64,000 bases of DNA from NCBI RefSeq assembly GCF_900475285.1, contig NZ_LS483370.1:2122001-2186000 (forward strand), read 5' to 3'. The stretch is from Pseudomonas taetrolens (lineage in GTDB: Bacteria; Pseudomonadota; Gammaproteobacteria; Pseudomonadales; Pseudomonadaceae). Positions 30,049-38,500 of the stretch are shown here, piece after piece (positions within the stretch are counted from its first letter, which is position 1; each line of letters starts with the position of its first letter). Under the pieces are notes generated by a model that was not told the DNA's origin, ran no database searches, and saw only the letters and a list, made by a program, of their open reading frames with translations. The translations under genes and the position numbers were made by a program.

Positions 30049-30348
30049 ATGAGCGATTCAAACCAGACCCTGCGCGCAGCCCTTGAAACCAGTGACATGC
30101 TGGTGATTGACGGGCTGCACGCCTGGGACTTTTCTCTGGATGATGTGCAATTGCTCATCAAGTGCATGGACGGACGTGCCGAAAAACGCTGGCAGTTCAC
30201 CGCGGCACAGGTCGATGCCGCGGTGTTTGATGAGACGTTGCAAAGCTGGACCCTCACCGGTGACTCGGGTGAACATCGCCTGGTTTGCCTCAGCGCCGTG
30301 AGCGCAAACAATGATGACGATGAATCCGAGGTCGCTGATGAAGCTTAA
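30049..30348 (+). CDS. DUF5629 family protein
   Basis: Small acidic cytosolic protein of 99 residues, with a conserved MLVIDGLHAWDFSL opening and an acidic tail (NNDDDESEVADEA). Matches the Pseudomonas-restricted DUF5629 family as I know it; function unknown. The ribosome site is an AGGTGA about 10 bases upstream. Its last 11 bases overlap the start of the lactonase gene, so the two are co-expressed. Confidence 0.78.
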   Translation: MSDSNQTLRAALETSDMLVIDGLHAWDFSLDDVQLLIKCMDGRAEKRWQFTAAQVDAAVFDETLQSWTLTGDSGEHRLVCLSAVSANNDDDESEVADEA

Positions 30349-31510
30349 ATGGTTGCCCCTGCTGATGGCCTCGAGCGTCGGCGCAATGTCGGCGCAGGCC
30401 GCGTCCAATGACGAAGTCGAACTGCTGGTCGGCTCGTACACCCAAGGCAAGAGCCAGGGTATTTACCGCCTGCAGTTTGACAGCGACAGCGGCAAGCTCA
30501 CCCCTGAACCGTTGCAGGTGTTCAAGGCGGCCAACCCGTCGTGGCTGACGCTTTCCAAAGACCAGCAGCGGTTGTTTGTGGTCAATGAGAACGGCAAGGG
30601 GCAGGCGGATGTTGTCGGTCGTGTCAGCAGTATTGCCATCGATCCCAAATCCAATCAGCTGACTCTGGTCAATCAGGTCAAAACCCTGGGCGAAGAGCCC
30701 ACACACTCCAGCCTGAGCACTGACGAACGCTACCTGTTCGTGGCCAACTACAGTGTGCACGCCGATCCGGGCGGCAGCCTTGCGGTGTTGCCGATCAATG
30801 CCGAAGGCCAGTTGCAACCCGTGACCCAGATGAGCAGCCATTCAGCGAGTCGGGTCAACCCGGAGCGCCAGGCATCGGCCCATGTGCACTCGGTCGTCCC
30901 GGCGCCAGACGGCAAGTTTGTCTTTGCCAGCGACCTGGGTGCAGACAAGGTTTTCGCCTATCGCTATGACCCGGCGGCCAACCCCGAGCACCCGCTGGTA
31001 GCCGCGGAGCCCGCGGCAGTCGAACTGCCTGCGGGCAGCGGTCCGCGCCATCTGTTGTTCTCGGCAGACGGCAAGCACGCTTACCTGACCACTGAAATGA
31101 GTGCTCAGGTGTTTGTGTTCGATTATGCCGACGGGCAGCTCAAACAGCGCCAGGTAGTTGAACTGGCGCAGGGCAAGCCTGCGCCACATCGTGCAGCCGG
31201 CGCCGTGCATGCGGCGCCGGATGGTAAGTTCCTGTATGTCAGCAACCGCGGCAAGGCCAATGAAATTCTGGTGTTCGCGATCAATCCCGGTAATGGCGAG
31301 CTGACCGAGGTCCAGCGCCGTTCGGTTGAAGGTGATCACCCGCGTGAGTTTGCCTTGAGCCCCAATGGCAAGTTCCTGCTGATTGCCAACCAGATGAGCA
31401 ATGAGATCGTGGTACTGGAGCGCGACCGCAGCACTGGCAAGCTGGGCAAGACCCTGCAAAAGCTGCCGATGGACGCACCGTCGGATGTGAAATTCATCAA
31501 TCGCCCGTAA
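30338..31510 (+). CDS. Secreted lactonase, YbhE/6-phosphogluconolactonase-type beta-propeller
   Basis: 390 residues from MKLKWLPLLMASSVGAMSAQA, a Sec signal peptide with cleavage after AQA (about 21). An ATG nine codons upstream would spoil the signal. The mature part is a seven-bladed propeller built of repeats such as PDGKFVFASDLGADKVFAYRYDP, ADGKHAYLTTEMSAQVFVFDY and PDGKFLYVSNRGKANEILVFAI, with VGSYTQGKSQGIYRLQFD at the start and HPREFALSPNGKFLLIANQ at the end. YbhE proteins hydrolyse 6-phosphogluconolactone in the cytosol; an exported homologue more likely acts on free sugar lactones in the periplasm. The GAGG ribosome site lies in the upstream gene. Confidence 0.85.
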   Translation: MKLKWLPLLMASSVGAMSAQAASNDEVELLVGSYTQGKSQGIYRLQFDSDSGKLTPEPLQVFKAANPSWLTLSKDQQRLFVVNENGKGQADVVGRVSSIAIDPKSNQLTLVNQVKTLGEEPTHSSLSTDERYLFVANYSVHADPGGSLAVLPINAEGQLQPVTQMSSHSASRVNPERQASAHVHSVVPAPDGKFVFASDLGADKVFAYRYDPAANPEHPLVAAEPAAVELPAGSGPRHLLFSADGKHAYLTTEMSAQVFVFDYADGQLKQRQVVELAQGKPAPHRAAGAVHAAPDGKFLYVSNRGKANEILVFAINPGNGELTEVQRRSVEGDHPREFALSPNGKFLLIANQMSNEIVVLERDRSTGKLGKTLQKLPMDAPSDVKFINRP

Positions 31511-31525
31511 CACCGGGCGTGCAGC

Positions 31526-31550
31526 CGTCTATCAATGGCGCTGATAGACG
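31526..31550 (+). terminator. Hairpin after the lactonase gene
   Basis: Perfect nine-base stem CGTCTATCA/TGATAGACG with a seven-base loop, 16 bp after the stop. No T-run, so a mRNA 3'-end role is as likely as termination. Confidence 0.45.
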
Positions 31551-31592
31551 CTAGTGCTGCAATGAATTTTTGTGCGATGACCCTTGGCGTTA

Positions 31593-31630
31593 AGTTGGTT
31601 TCACGGCCTGCAAAGGCAGGCAAGCCAACT
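31593..31630 (+). promoter_or_regulatory. Structured leader before the small exported peptide
   Basis: Nested hairpin: outer arms AGTTGG/CCAACT (31593–31598 with 31625–31630) enclose CCTGC/GCAGG (31607–31611 with 31616–31620). It ends 21 bases before the ATG and could affect translation of the 59-residue peptide. Confidence 0.35.
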
Positions 31631-31651
31631 GAATCGTCGAGGGTTACGCGC

Positions 31652-31831
31652 ATGAACTTCAATCTTTTCTCCGTGATTGCCGCTTCCGCCATCTCCGCCA
31701 CTGTAGCCCTTCCGGCCAATGCCAGCGGGGTCGTCAGAGACACTAAAACCGTCAGCCACAGCTACACCCCCAAATACCTGCAACAAAGCGCGAACTTCTA
31801 TGCCGCGCTGGATCACAAGTCCCGGACCTGA
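31652..31831 (+). CDS. Small exported peptide, unknown
   Basis: 59 residues. MNFNLFSVIAASAISATVALPANA is a clear Sec signal peptide (cleavage after ANA, residue 24), leaving a 35-residue mature peptide SGVVRDTKTVSHSYTPKYLQQSANFYAALDHKSRT. A GAGGG ribosome site is 9 bases upstream, which favours this start over an in-frame ATG 39 codons earlier. No cysteines and no known motif. It sits between the lactonase and the convergent anti-sigma gene; relation to either is unclear. Confidence 0.65.
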   Translation: MNFNLFSVIAASAISATVALPANASGVVRDTKTVSHSYTPKYLQQSANFYAALDHKSRT

Positions 31832-31843
31832 TGCCGGAGCGGC

Positions 31844-32608
31844 TCAGAACCTGAGGGTGTTCAGCAACCGGGTGGTCGGGGCGTCCGTAGTACCGACCAT
31901 CGCGTAGTTGTAGCCCGGGCCCGACCAGTAGAGCGCTTGCAAATCCCCCTGCCGACGACTGCCTTTCGCCAGGAGCGTGTTGTGGGGGCCGGGCGGGCGG
32001 ATATAGAAACTGATGCGCTGTCCTTGCCCATCTTCGTACATCACCATGGCGGCTGCCCCCTGATCGGTTGCGAGCAAACGGCAACTGACGGGCTGAAACC
32101 CGGCTGCGCTCAAGTCCGGCAAGCGTTCGGCCTGCCTGAAATAACGATCAACCCAGTCCTGCACATCATTTTTCTGTTGCCCACTGTAGTCGGCCGGTAA
32201 AAAGCCCTCTTGAGCAAACATGCGATGCGCCACCAGGGCATCGGTCATGGGCAAGGCGCTGCTGGCCAAGGGTTCAGCCCCCAGCGTCATTTGCCGCGCC
32301 TGCCAGCCGCCCAGCCCACCAATACCCACCGCCAGGACCAATAATGCAACGCTGGCCCAGTGCTGGCGTGTCCGGTGCTGGATCCGTTGGCGTATGGCCG
32401 CCGGGTCGAGTGCCGGGTTGGAGGGCTGCTGCAGGGAGGCCTGCAACGCGGTGCGCAATGCCTGGGCATCTTGCTGCCAGGCGTGAACCCGTGCGGCTAC
32501 TTCGGGGTGGGCCTGCAGGTAAAGGTCGATCTGCTGACGCTCGGTTTCGTTCAGCGCATGATCGACATAGGCATGCAGATCGCGTTCGCTGGGTGGGGTG
32601 GTGATCAT
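31844..32608 (-). CDS. Anti-sigma factor for the adjacent ECF sigma factor
   Basis: 254 residues: a cytosolic N-terminal domain of the RsiW/anti-sigma type (ERDLHAYVDHALNETERQQIDLYLQAHPEVAARVHAW, about 8–45), one transmembrane helix (WASVALLVLAVGIGGLGGW, about 84–102) and a periplasmic sensor domain. The family zinc-binding HxxxCxxC is absent (HAYVDHAL only), so it is a non-zinc variant. Its ATG overlaps the sigma stop by 4 bp. It is expected to hold the sigma factor inactive until a periplasmic signal, plausibly oxidative given the target genes. Confidence 0.85.
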   Translation of the reverse strand: MITTPPSERDLHAYVDHALNETERQQIDLYLQAHPEVAARVHAWQQDAQALRTALQASLQQPSNPALDPAAIRQRIQHRTRQHWASVALLVLAVGIGGLGGWQARQMTLGAEPLASSALPMTDALVAHRMFAQEGFLPADYSGQQKNDVQDWVDRYFRQAERLPDLSAAGFQPVSCRLLATDQGAAAMVMYEDGQGQRISFYIRPPGPHNTLLAKGSRRQGDLQALYWSGPGYNYAMVGTTDAPTTRLLNTLRF

Positions 32609-33114
32609 TTAAGTCTCCGCAGGGCAGGGCGGGTGATTTCACCTTCGCTGAGCAGGCGCAAGGCTTGGCGGGCACGGGACAAGCGCGACATGACAGTGCC
32701 AATGGGCACCTCGAGAATCTCGGCCACTTCCTGGTAGCTCAAACCCTCGACGCTGACCCATAGCATCAACGCCCGTTGTTCAGGGCTCAGTTGTTCGAAC
32801 GCGGCCAGCGTCGATTGCGCAATCACCGTGCGCTCGGTGGATGGCTGGGCGGTGTCTTCGCGGCCGGTAAAGAATTCAAGCATGCGTGCATAACGCCGGG
32901 ACCGGCGATGGGTGTCGATGAACTGTCGATACAGAATGGTAAACAGCCAGGCCCGCAAGTCGCCTTCGGGCCGCTTGCCGGCAGCGGTGCCCAGCGCACG
33001 TTCCAGACAGGCTTGCACCAGATCGTCGGCGTTACTGGAATGACGCGTCAATGAGAGCGCAAACCGTCGCAGGCGCGGCATCAGTTCGCGCAGTTGCGCG
33101 TCAAATGAGTTCAT
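32605..33114 (-). CDS. ECF-family RNA polymerase sigma factor
   Basis: 169 residues from MNSFDAQLRELMPRLRRFALSLTR; a GTG five codons upstream is less likely. Region 2 (about 10–80: NADDLVQACLERAL, GDLRAWLFTILYRQFIDTHRR) and region 4 (about 110–160: LSPEQRALMLWVSVEGLSYQEVAEILEVPIGTVMSRLSRARQAL) are both complete. It is coupled to its anti-sigma gene. The promoter at 33159–33185 has the same layout as the one driving the divergent srpA gene, so the factor very likely controls both itself and srpA–b561. Confidence 0.93.
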   Translation of the reverse strand: MNSFDAQLRELMPRLRRFALSLTRHSSNADDLVQACLERALGTAAGKRPEGDLRAWLFTILYRQFIDTHRRSRRYARMLEFFTGREDTAQPSTERTVIAQSTLAAFEQLSPEQRALMLWVSVEGLSYQEVAEILEVPIGTVMSRLSRARQALRLLSEGEITRPALRRLK

Positions 33115-33158
33115 CGGGGACCTGCACACAGTGACCCATCAATCGGGGGAGTGCGAGG

Positions 33159-33185
33159 AGGACGTCCGGGATCAAGAGTTATTCC
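33159..33185 (-). promoter_or_regulatory. ECF promoter, sigma/anti-sigma operon
   Basis: GGAATAA (33185–33179) and CGTC (33164–33161) are separated by 14 bases. The start site would fall about 35–40 bp before the sigma ATG. Confidence 0.75.
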
Positions 33186-33230
33186 CACGCAGATGAAAAT
33201 AAAAGTTTGATAAATAATTCTCCGCTCACG

Positions 33231-33257
33231 GGAATAAGCCTGATTGGCCTGCGTCTC
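33231..33257 (+). promoter_or_regulatory. ECF promoter, srpA–cytochrome b561 operon
   Basis: GGAATAA (33231–33237), 14 bases, CGTCTC (33252–33257): the same layout as the divergent promoter. It lies downstream of the earliest possible srpA ATG (33207), which supports the start at 33300. Confidence 0.75.
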
Positions 33258-33299
33258 ATAGACCACCCACCTGATGGCCCCGTGGCCTCGGAGTTATGC

Positions 33300-34382
33300 A
33301 TGGTAGATCAATTGCCGCCTGTACGGCCCGGTGCACCCCCGTTGAGTAAGTCCAGTGTGCTGCTGCGCCTGGCTGGCATCGGGGGCGTAGTCGCCGCCAT
33401 CGCCGGGGCGTTTTATTACGTCAACGGCACCCTGGATTCACAGCGCTTGCGCCCTGACAACCTGGTGAATGCGCTGGAGCAGAACAGTGGCGTACACCCG
33501 GGTTTTCGGCGTAATCACGCCAAGGGCATCTGTGTCGTAGGTTATTTCGAGAGTAACGGTGAGGCACAAGGTCTGTCACGGGCACAGCTGTTCGAGGCCG
33601 GGCGGACGCCGGTGGTGGGGCGCTTTGCCTTGCCCGGCGGTAATCCTTACGCGCCTGACAGCAGCGTGCCGATCCGCAGCCTGGCCTTGCGCTTTACCCA
33701 GGGCAATGGCCAGCAATGGCGAACTGGCATGAACAGCATGCCGGTTTTTCCGGTGGCCACGCCTCAAGCGTTCTATCAAATGCTGCAAGCGGGGGCTCCC
33801 GACCCGGCGACAGGGAAACCCAAACCCGGTGCCATGGCCGATTTTTTTGCCGCTCATCCGGAAACGGCAGCGTTCCTGCAATGGGTCAAAACCGCGAAAC
33901 CCTCGGCCAGCTTTGCCACCGAAGGCTACAACGGGATCAACGCGTTCTATCTGGTCAATGCTGCGGGGCAACGTCAGGCGGTGCGCTGGGGCGTTGTCCC
34001 CGAGGCAACGGACACTGGCCCGGCCACGGCAGCGAACGATGGGAATTACCTCGCGCAGGATTTGACTCAACGCTTGTCCAGCGGGCCGTTGAAATGGCAA
34101 CTGAAGCTGACGCTGGCTGAGGCGGGCGACCCGATCGGTGACGCCAGTAAAACCTGGCCCGCGGGGCGCAAAGTGGTCACTGCGGGGACCCTGGTGCTGC
34201 AACAGGCCGAGTCGCAGGACAGCGGCGAATGCCGTGACATCAACTACGACCCGCTGATCTTGCCCAGCGGCATCGAGGCCTCGGACGATCCTTTGATCGC
34301 TGCCCGTTCGGCGGCTTACGCCAGCTCTTACCAACGGCGTACCGCTGAAGTCGATCAATTGCCCCGGGAGACACGGCCATGA
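33300..34382 (+). CDS. srpA: SrpA-like catalase-family peroxidase, membrane-anchored
   Basis: 360 residues starting MVDQLPPVRPG, with GGAG six bases upstream and just downstream of the ECF promoter. A transmembrane/signal-anchor helix (about 20–42) would place the haem domain in the periplasm. The core is a minimal catalase fold: the distal histidine is His73 in RRNHAKGICVVGYF, the asparagine-containing loop NGINAFYLVNAAGQ is near 222, and a C-terminal AARSAAYASSYQRR carries the likely haem-ligand tyrosine. The family breaks down peroxides with low catalase activity. It overlaps the cytochrome b561 gene by 4 bp, so the pair may couple electron supply to peroxide reduction. Confidence 0.88.
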   Translation: MVDQLPPVRPGAPPLSKSSVLLRLAGIGGVVAAIAGAFYYVNGTLDSQRLRPDNLVNALEQNSGVHPGFRRNHAKGICVVGYFESNGEAQGLSRAQLFEAGRTPVVGRFALPGGNPYAPDSSVPIRSLALRFTQGNGQQWRTGMNSMPVFPVATPQAFYQMLQAGAPDPATGKPKPGAMADFFAAHPETAAFLQWVKTAKPSASFATEGYNGINAFYLVNAAGQRQAVRWGVVPEATDTGPATAANDGNYLAQDLTQRLSSGPLKWQLKLTLAEAGDPIGDASKTWPAGRKVVTAGTLVLQQAESQDSGECRDINYDPLILPSGIEASDDPLIAARSAAYASSYQRRTAEVDQLPRETRP

Positions 34383-34918
34383 ATACACCCACTTCGCATT
34401 TCGCACCTTTGGCGCGCCTGCTGCACTGGCTGATGGCCTTGATGATCATGACGATGCTGTTTGTGGGGGCGGGGATGGTTGCTTCCGTATCCGAACGGCA
34501 TGCCTGGCTGTTGAACCTGCACAAACCCTTGGGCATCGCCATTTTGCTGCTGGTGGTGATCCGGCTCGTTGTGCGTTTCTCGACCCGGCAACCGCCGTTG
34601 CCGGCTGACTTGCCTGCTGTACAGGTGCTGGCGGCCAGGATGTCGCACGTGTTGCTGTACGCCTTGATGTTGCTGATGCCAATCGTGGGCTGGGCAATGA
34701 TTTCGGCGGCAGGGGATCCGGTGATGCTTGGCCGTTCATTGCAATTGCCCGGGATCATGCCGGCCAATCCCGAGCTCTTCGCCTTCCTGCGCAAGGCCCA
34801 TACCTACTTGGCCTATTTGCTGTTCTTTACGGTGTTGCTGCACATCGCTGCGGCATTGCTGCACGGCTGGGTTCGCCGCGACGGCGTACTGGAAAGCATG
34901 CTGCGGGGCAAGGACTGA
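34379..34918 (+). CDS. Cytochrome b561 family protein, partner of SrpA
   Basis: 179 residues with four transmembrane helices (about 12–34, 49–68, 88–112, 140–163) and haem-ligand histidines in LLHWLMAL (His16), NLHKPLG (His48), KAHTYLAY (about 141) and LLHIAAAL (about 153). The ATG overlaps the srpA stop. In pseudomonads this gene often accompanies SrpA-type catalases behind an ECF sigma factor. It is expected to pass electrons from quinol to the periplasm. Confidence 0.88.
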   Translation: MNTPTSHFAPLARLLHWLMALMIMTMLFVGAGMVASVSERHAWLLNLHKPLGIAILLLVVIRLVVRFSTRQPPLPADLPAVQVLAARMSHVLLYALMLLMPIVGWAMISAAGDPVMLGRSLQLPGIMPANPELFAFLRKAHTYLAYLLFFTVLLHIAAALLHGWVRRDGVLESMLRGKD

Positions 34919-34931
34919 GGCCGCAACATCT

Positions 34932-34963
34932 GCCCCGCCGACGCGCGCACGCGCTGGCGGGGC
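34932..34963. terminator. Hairpin between convergent genes
   Basis: Eight-base stem GCCCCGCC/GGCGGGGC with a GC-rich 16-base loop, between the b561 and glutathione S-transferase genes. No T-run in either direction. Confidence 0.5.
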
Positions 34964-34969
34964 GGCGGA

Positions 34970-35578
34970 TCAGCCTTTAGCCATCACCCCGATAAACAAT
35001 GCAGAGTTAAGAAAACGTTCGAGCCACTGCTTGAGTAATGGATAGGGCGTCTGTTCAAACCATTGCCGGTCAACATGGGCAAACTGGCGCACGAACGGCG
35101 CCAATGCCATGTCGGCCAGACTGAGGTTCGACGCTACCAGGCAGGCGTTCTGTTCCAGCAGGCTTTCCAGTCGCTGCAGAAACTCCGCCCCTTCGGCCCG
35201 ATAAGCTTCCATCGGGCGCTCCGGGTAGCGTATGGCGTACTTGTAGCGATCCAGCCGGGCCTTGAAAACGGTGTCGTTCTCCTCGATCAGCGCTGCGATC
35301 AATTGCCGGTTGGCCATGTTACCCGTCTGTTGCCAGTTATCCGGATCAGCGTGGTCGAGCGCCCAGTGCATGATCTCCAGGCTTTGCTCAATTACCTGGC
35401 CATCAGCGCAGACCAGTACCGGTACGGTGCCTTTGGGGGAGCAGGCGAGCATCTCGGCCGGCTTGGCTTTAAGGCTGACCTCGATGATCGACAGCGGCAC
35501 CCCGCTGTAGCGCAAGGCCATGCGCGCCCGCATCGCGTACGGGCAGCGGCGGAAGGAATACAGCACATGCCCGGTCAT
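34970..35578 (-). CDS. Glutathione S-transferase / glutaredoxin-2-like protein
   Basis: 202 residues. N-terminal thioredoxin-fold domain (about 1–78) with CPYAMRAR at 12–19, a monothiol-like CPYA instead of the CPYC of glutaredoxin 2, and the glutathione-binding GTVPVL and QSLEIM motifs. The C-terminal half is all-helical, as in GSTs. It overlaps the sbcC stop by 4 bp, so it is the last gene of the sbcDC operon. A role in repair of oxidised DNA or proteins is suggested by context only. Confidence 0.85.
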   Translation of the reverse strand: MTGHVLYSFRRCPYAMRARMALRYSGVPLSIIEVSLKAKPAEMLACSPKGTVPVLVCADGQVIEQSLEIMHWALDHADPDNWQQTGNMANRQLIAALIEENDTVFKARLDRYKYAIRYPERPMEAYRAEGAEFLQRLESLLEQNACLVASNLSLADMALAPFVRQFAHVDRQWFEQTPYPLLKQWLERFLNSALFIGVMAKG

Positions 35579-38500
35579 TTAACCTCCACGGTGCTCAAGC
35601 CATTGCCCTGACGCCGGACCTGGATCTGCACCGGTATGCGTTCGTGCATTTCCTGGACGTGGGAGATGACCCCGACCTTGCGGCCCTGGGCCTGCAATCC
35701 GTCCAGAGCGTCCATCGCCAATTGCAGCGATTCGGGATCAAGGCTGCCAAAGCCTTCATCAATGAACAGCGATTCGATTTTCAGTGTACTGGACGCCATT
35801 GAGGCCAGGCCGAGGGCCAGCGCCAGTGACACGAGGAAGGTTTCCCCGCCTGACAAAGAGTGCACCGAACGCAGCTCATCGCCCATCTCGGTGTCCATGA
35901 CCAGCAAACCGAGCATGCTGCCGCCACGTTTGAGGCGATAACGCCGGACCAGCTGGCGCAGCTGTGCGTTGGCGTGATGCACCAGCAGGTCGAGGTTGTA
36001 AGCCTGGGCAATCTTGCGGAACGTGTCGCCGGTGGCCGAGCCGATCAATGCATTGAGCCGGGCCCAGCGCTGCCATTGTTCGTATGCCTGGGCGATACGC
36101 TGCGCCAGTGCCTGATTGGCTTCCTGGCGCCGCTGATCTTCACTCTGTTGCGCGCGCAGCTCGGCGCAGCGCTGTTCACTGGCCTCCAGCTGTGTGTGCA
36201 GCTCGTCGAGGGCGGTGTCCAGTGCAACAGCGTCGAGATTGCCATTGGCTTGCGCCTGATGCTGGCCCAGGCGCTGCTCGCGCTCCTGCACCAGAACCCG
36301 GGCCTGCTCCACGGCTTTTTCGCTGCTTTGCAATTGCTGGCGCAGGTCGCGCAGATGTGCGTCGTCATACGCCAGCAGTTGCTGCAGCCGCGCTTCATCC
36401 AGCTCGCGATGCTGTTCACGCCAGTGTTCGAGCTGGGCACTCAGGGTGCCGTGCTCGTGCTGCACTGCCTGCAGGCGCGCCTGTTGTGCCTTGAGTTCGG
36501 CGGCCAGCTCAATCAACTGGTTGCCGGTGGCTTGCAAGGCTTCGCTGGCCTGAAGCTGCGCGCTCCGGGCCTGCTCCAGCGCCTGTTCCAGCTGTTGCTG
36601 CCACGCCTCGGCGCTGACATGGTCACCCAACAAGTCCCGCAGGCTGTGCTCGCTGGCCTGTTGTTGCACGGTCAGGGCCTCAACGCTGCGTTGCAGGGCT
36701 TCCAGTTCTTTGCTGCGATTGGCGTGTTGATACTGTTCACGCTCGATGTTGCCAGCGCGTTCAGTCTGCTCGGTCTGTTCGTCGCGCTGCTGATCGAGTT
36801 GCGCCAGGCGATCAGCCACTTGCTGGTCGAGGGCCATAAAGCAGGCCGACGGGTTGTCGCGCAGCGCCATCAGGGTTGCAGCGGGCAGCAGGCTGGCAAA
36901 GTCGGCCAGCTCACCCTCAAGGCGCAAGGTGTCGGCGTTGATGTGTTCTAGCTGCGCGTTTAGTTGCTGACTGGCGAGCTGGCTGGCTTCGGTGCAGCGC
37001 TGCAGGTGCTGCTGCAGGTGGGCCGCTTCTTTTTGCAGGGCGAGCAGGGTGTTCTGGCGCTGCTGATCCTGGTTGATGCTCTGTTGCAGCTGGCTGAGGC
37101 GTTGGCTCAGCCACTGTTCGCGCCTGGCCGGCTCTTGTGCCTGCCATTGCGGGCAGTGCGGGTGAGCTTCAAGGCTTGGGGTCAGGGCCTCTTGCTCTTG
37201 ATGGATACGTTCTTGCTGGAGCAAAAACTCCTTCTGCCGGGCGATCAGGCCACCGACTTTTTCACGCAGCTGGACCAGGGTTTCCTTGAGCCCTTCAACC
37301 ATGCTGCGGGCGTTGGCTTCTTCCTGCTCGTCGTGGCGGCTCAGGCTCTGCAACAACGCCTCGGGCTGATGATAAGGATGCTCGTGGCTGCCACACACCG
37401 GGCACGGCTGGTCATCCTGCAATTGCCCGCGCAGTTCTTCGACACTGGCGCTGCGTGCCAGACGCTGGCGTTCCAGCAGTTGGCGGGTGACGTCCAGGGT
37501 TTGTTCGGCCTGGGCCAGTTCGGTTTTGGTCTGAATCCCTTGCTGGCTGAGACGGTCGCGTTCGAGCTGTACGCTGTGCTGCTTGGCTTGCAGTTCATGC
37601 AGGCGGGTATCGAGCGCCTGCTGGCTGTGGCACAAGCGCTGCAAATCTTCGAAGTCGCGCTGCTGCTTGCGGCTTTCATCGAGCAGGCTGCCCAGGGTCT
37701 GGATTTGCTCGTTGACCGCCTGTGGCTCGGCCCCGGCTTCCTGGAACAGGATTTCCAGGCTGTTGCGCACGTCGGTCAGCTGCTGTGCGGCAAGCTGGGC
37801 ACGTTGCTCAAGAACGGGTAGCTCGTCACGGCCCTTGCTCAGGGTGTTGCTCAACTGAACCAGTTTTTGTAGCTGTGGGCGGTAGCCCTCCCAGGCGCTG
37901 GCCAGGGGAGCGAGTTCGTTGCTGTGTTCGAGGCGGGTGGCAATGTGCGCCAGGTGTTCTGCACTGTGTTGCTGGCGTTCAAGCAGTGTATTCAGCGCCT
38001 GCCGGCCTTCGGCGCACGCCTGCTCGGCTTGTTGCTGCAGGGCTTGCTGCTCGCCAAGGGCCTGGCTCAGGCGCAGCAGGTTGGCCTGCTCAAGATGGGC
38101 CTGTTGCAAGCGGGGGGTGTTCTCGCGTTGTTCGGTCTGCGCCCGGGTTGCCGCTTCTTGCGCCGCTTGCAGGGTTTGCTGCAGCACGGCCTGTTGCTGG
38201 CTGAGCCCGGTTTGCTGCTGCAGGTGCGCAGCGATCTGCTCGGCCAGTGGCGTCAATTGGCTGTGCAGTTCAGCCAGTCGGGCAAACTGATGGCGTTGCG
38301 GAGCTAGTTGTTCCAGCCAGTGCAGGGTCTGGCGCTGGGCGGCCTGCGCTTCCCAGTGGGCCTGGGCCTGTTGCAACTGCTCGGCGGCACTGTGTTGCTG
38401 TTCTTGCAGTTCGCGCAGGGTTTTGAGCCAGGTGTGTTGCTGCTCCAGCTGTTTGAGCTGGCCCTGTTGGGTCTTGAGTTGCTGCTGGGCCGCTTCAAAC

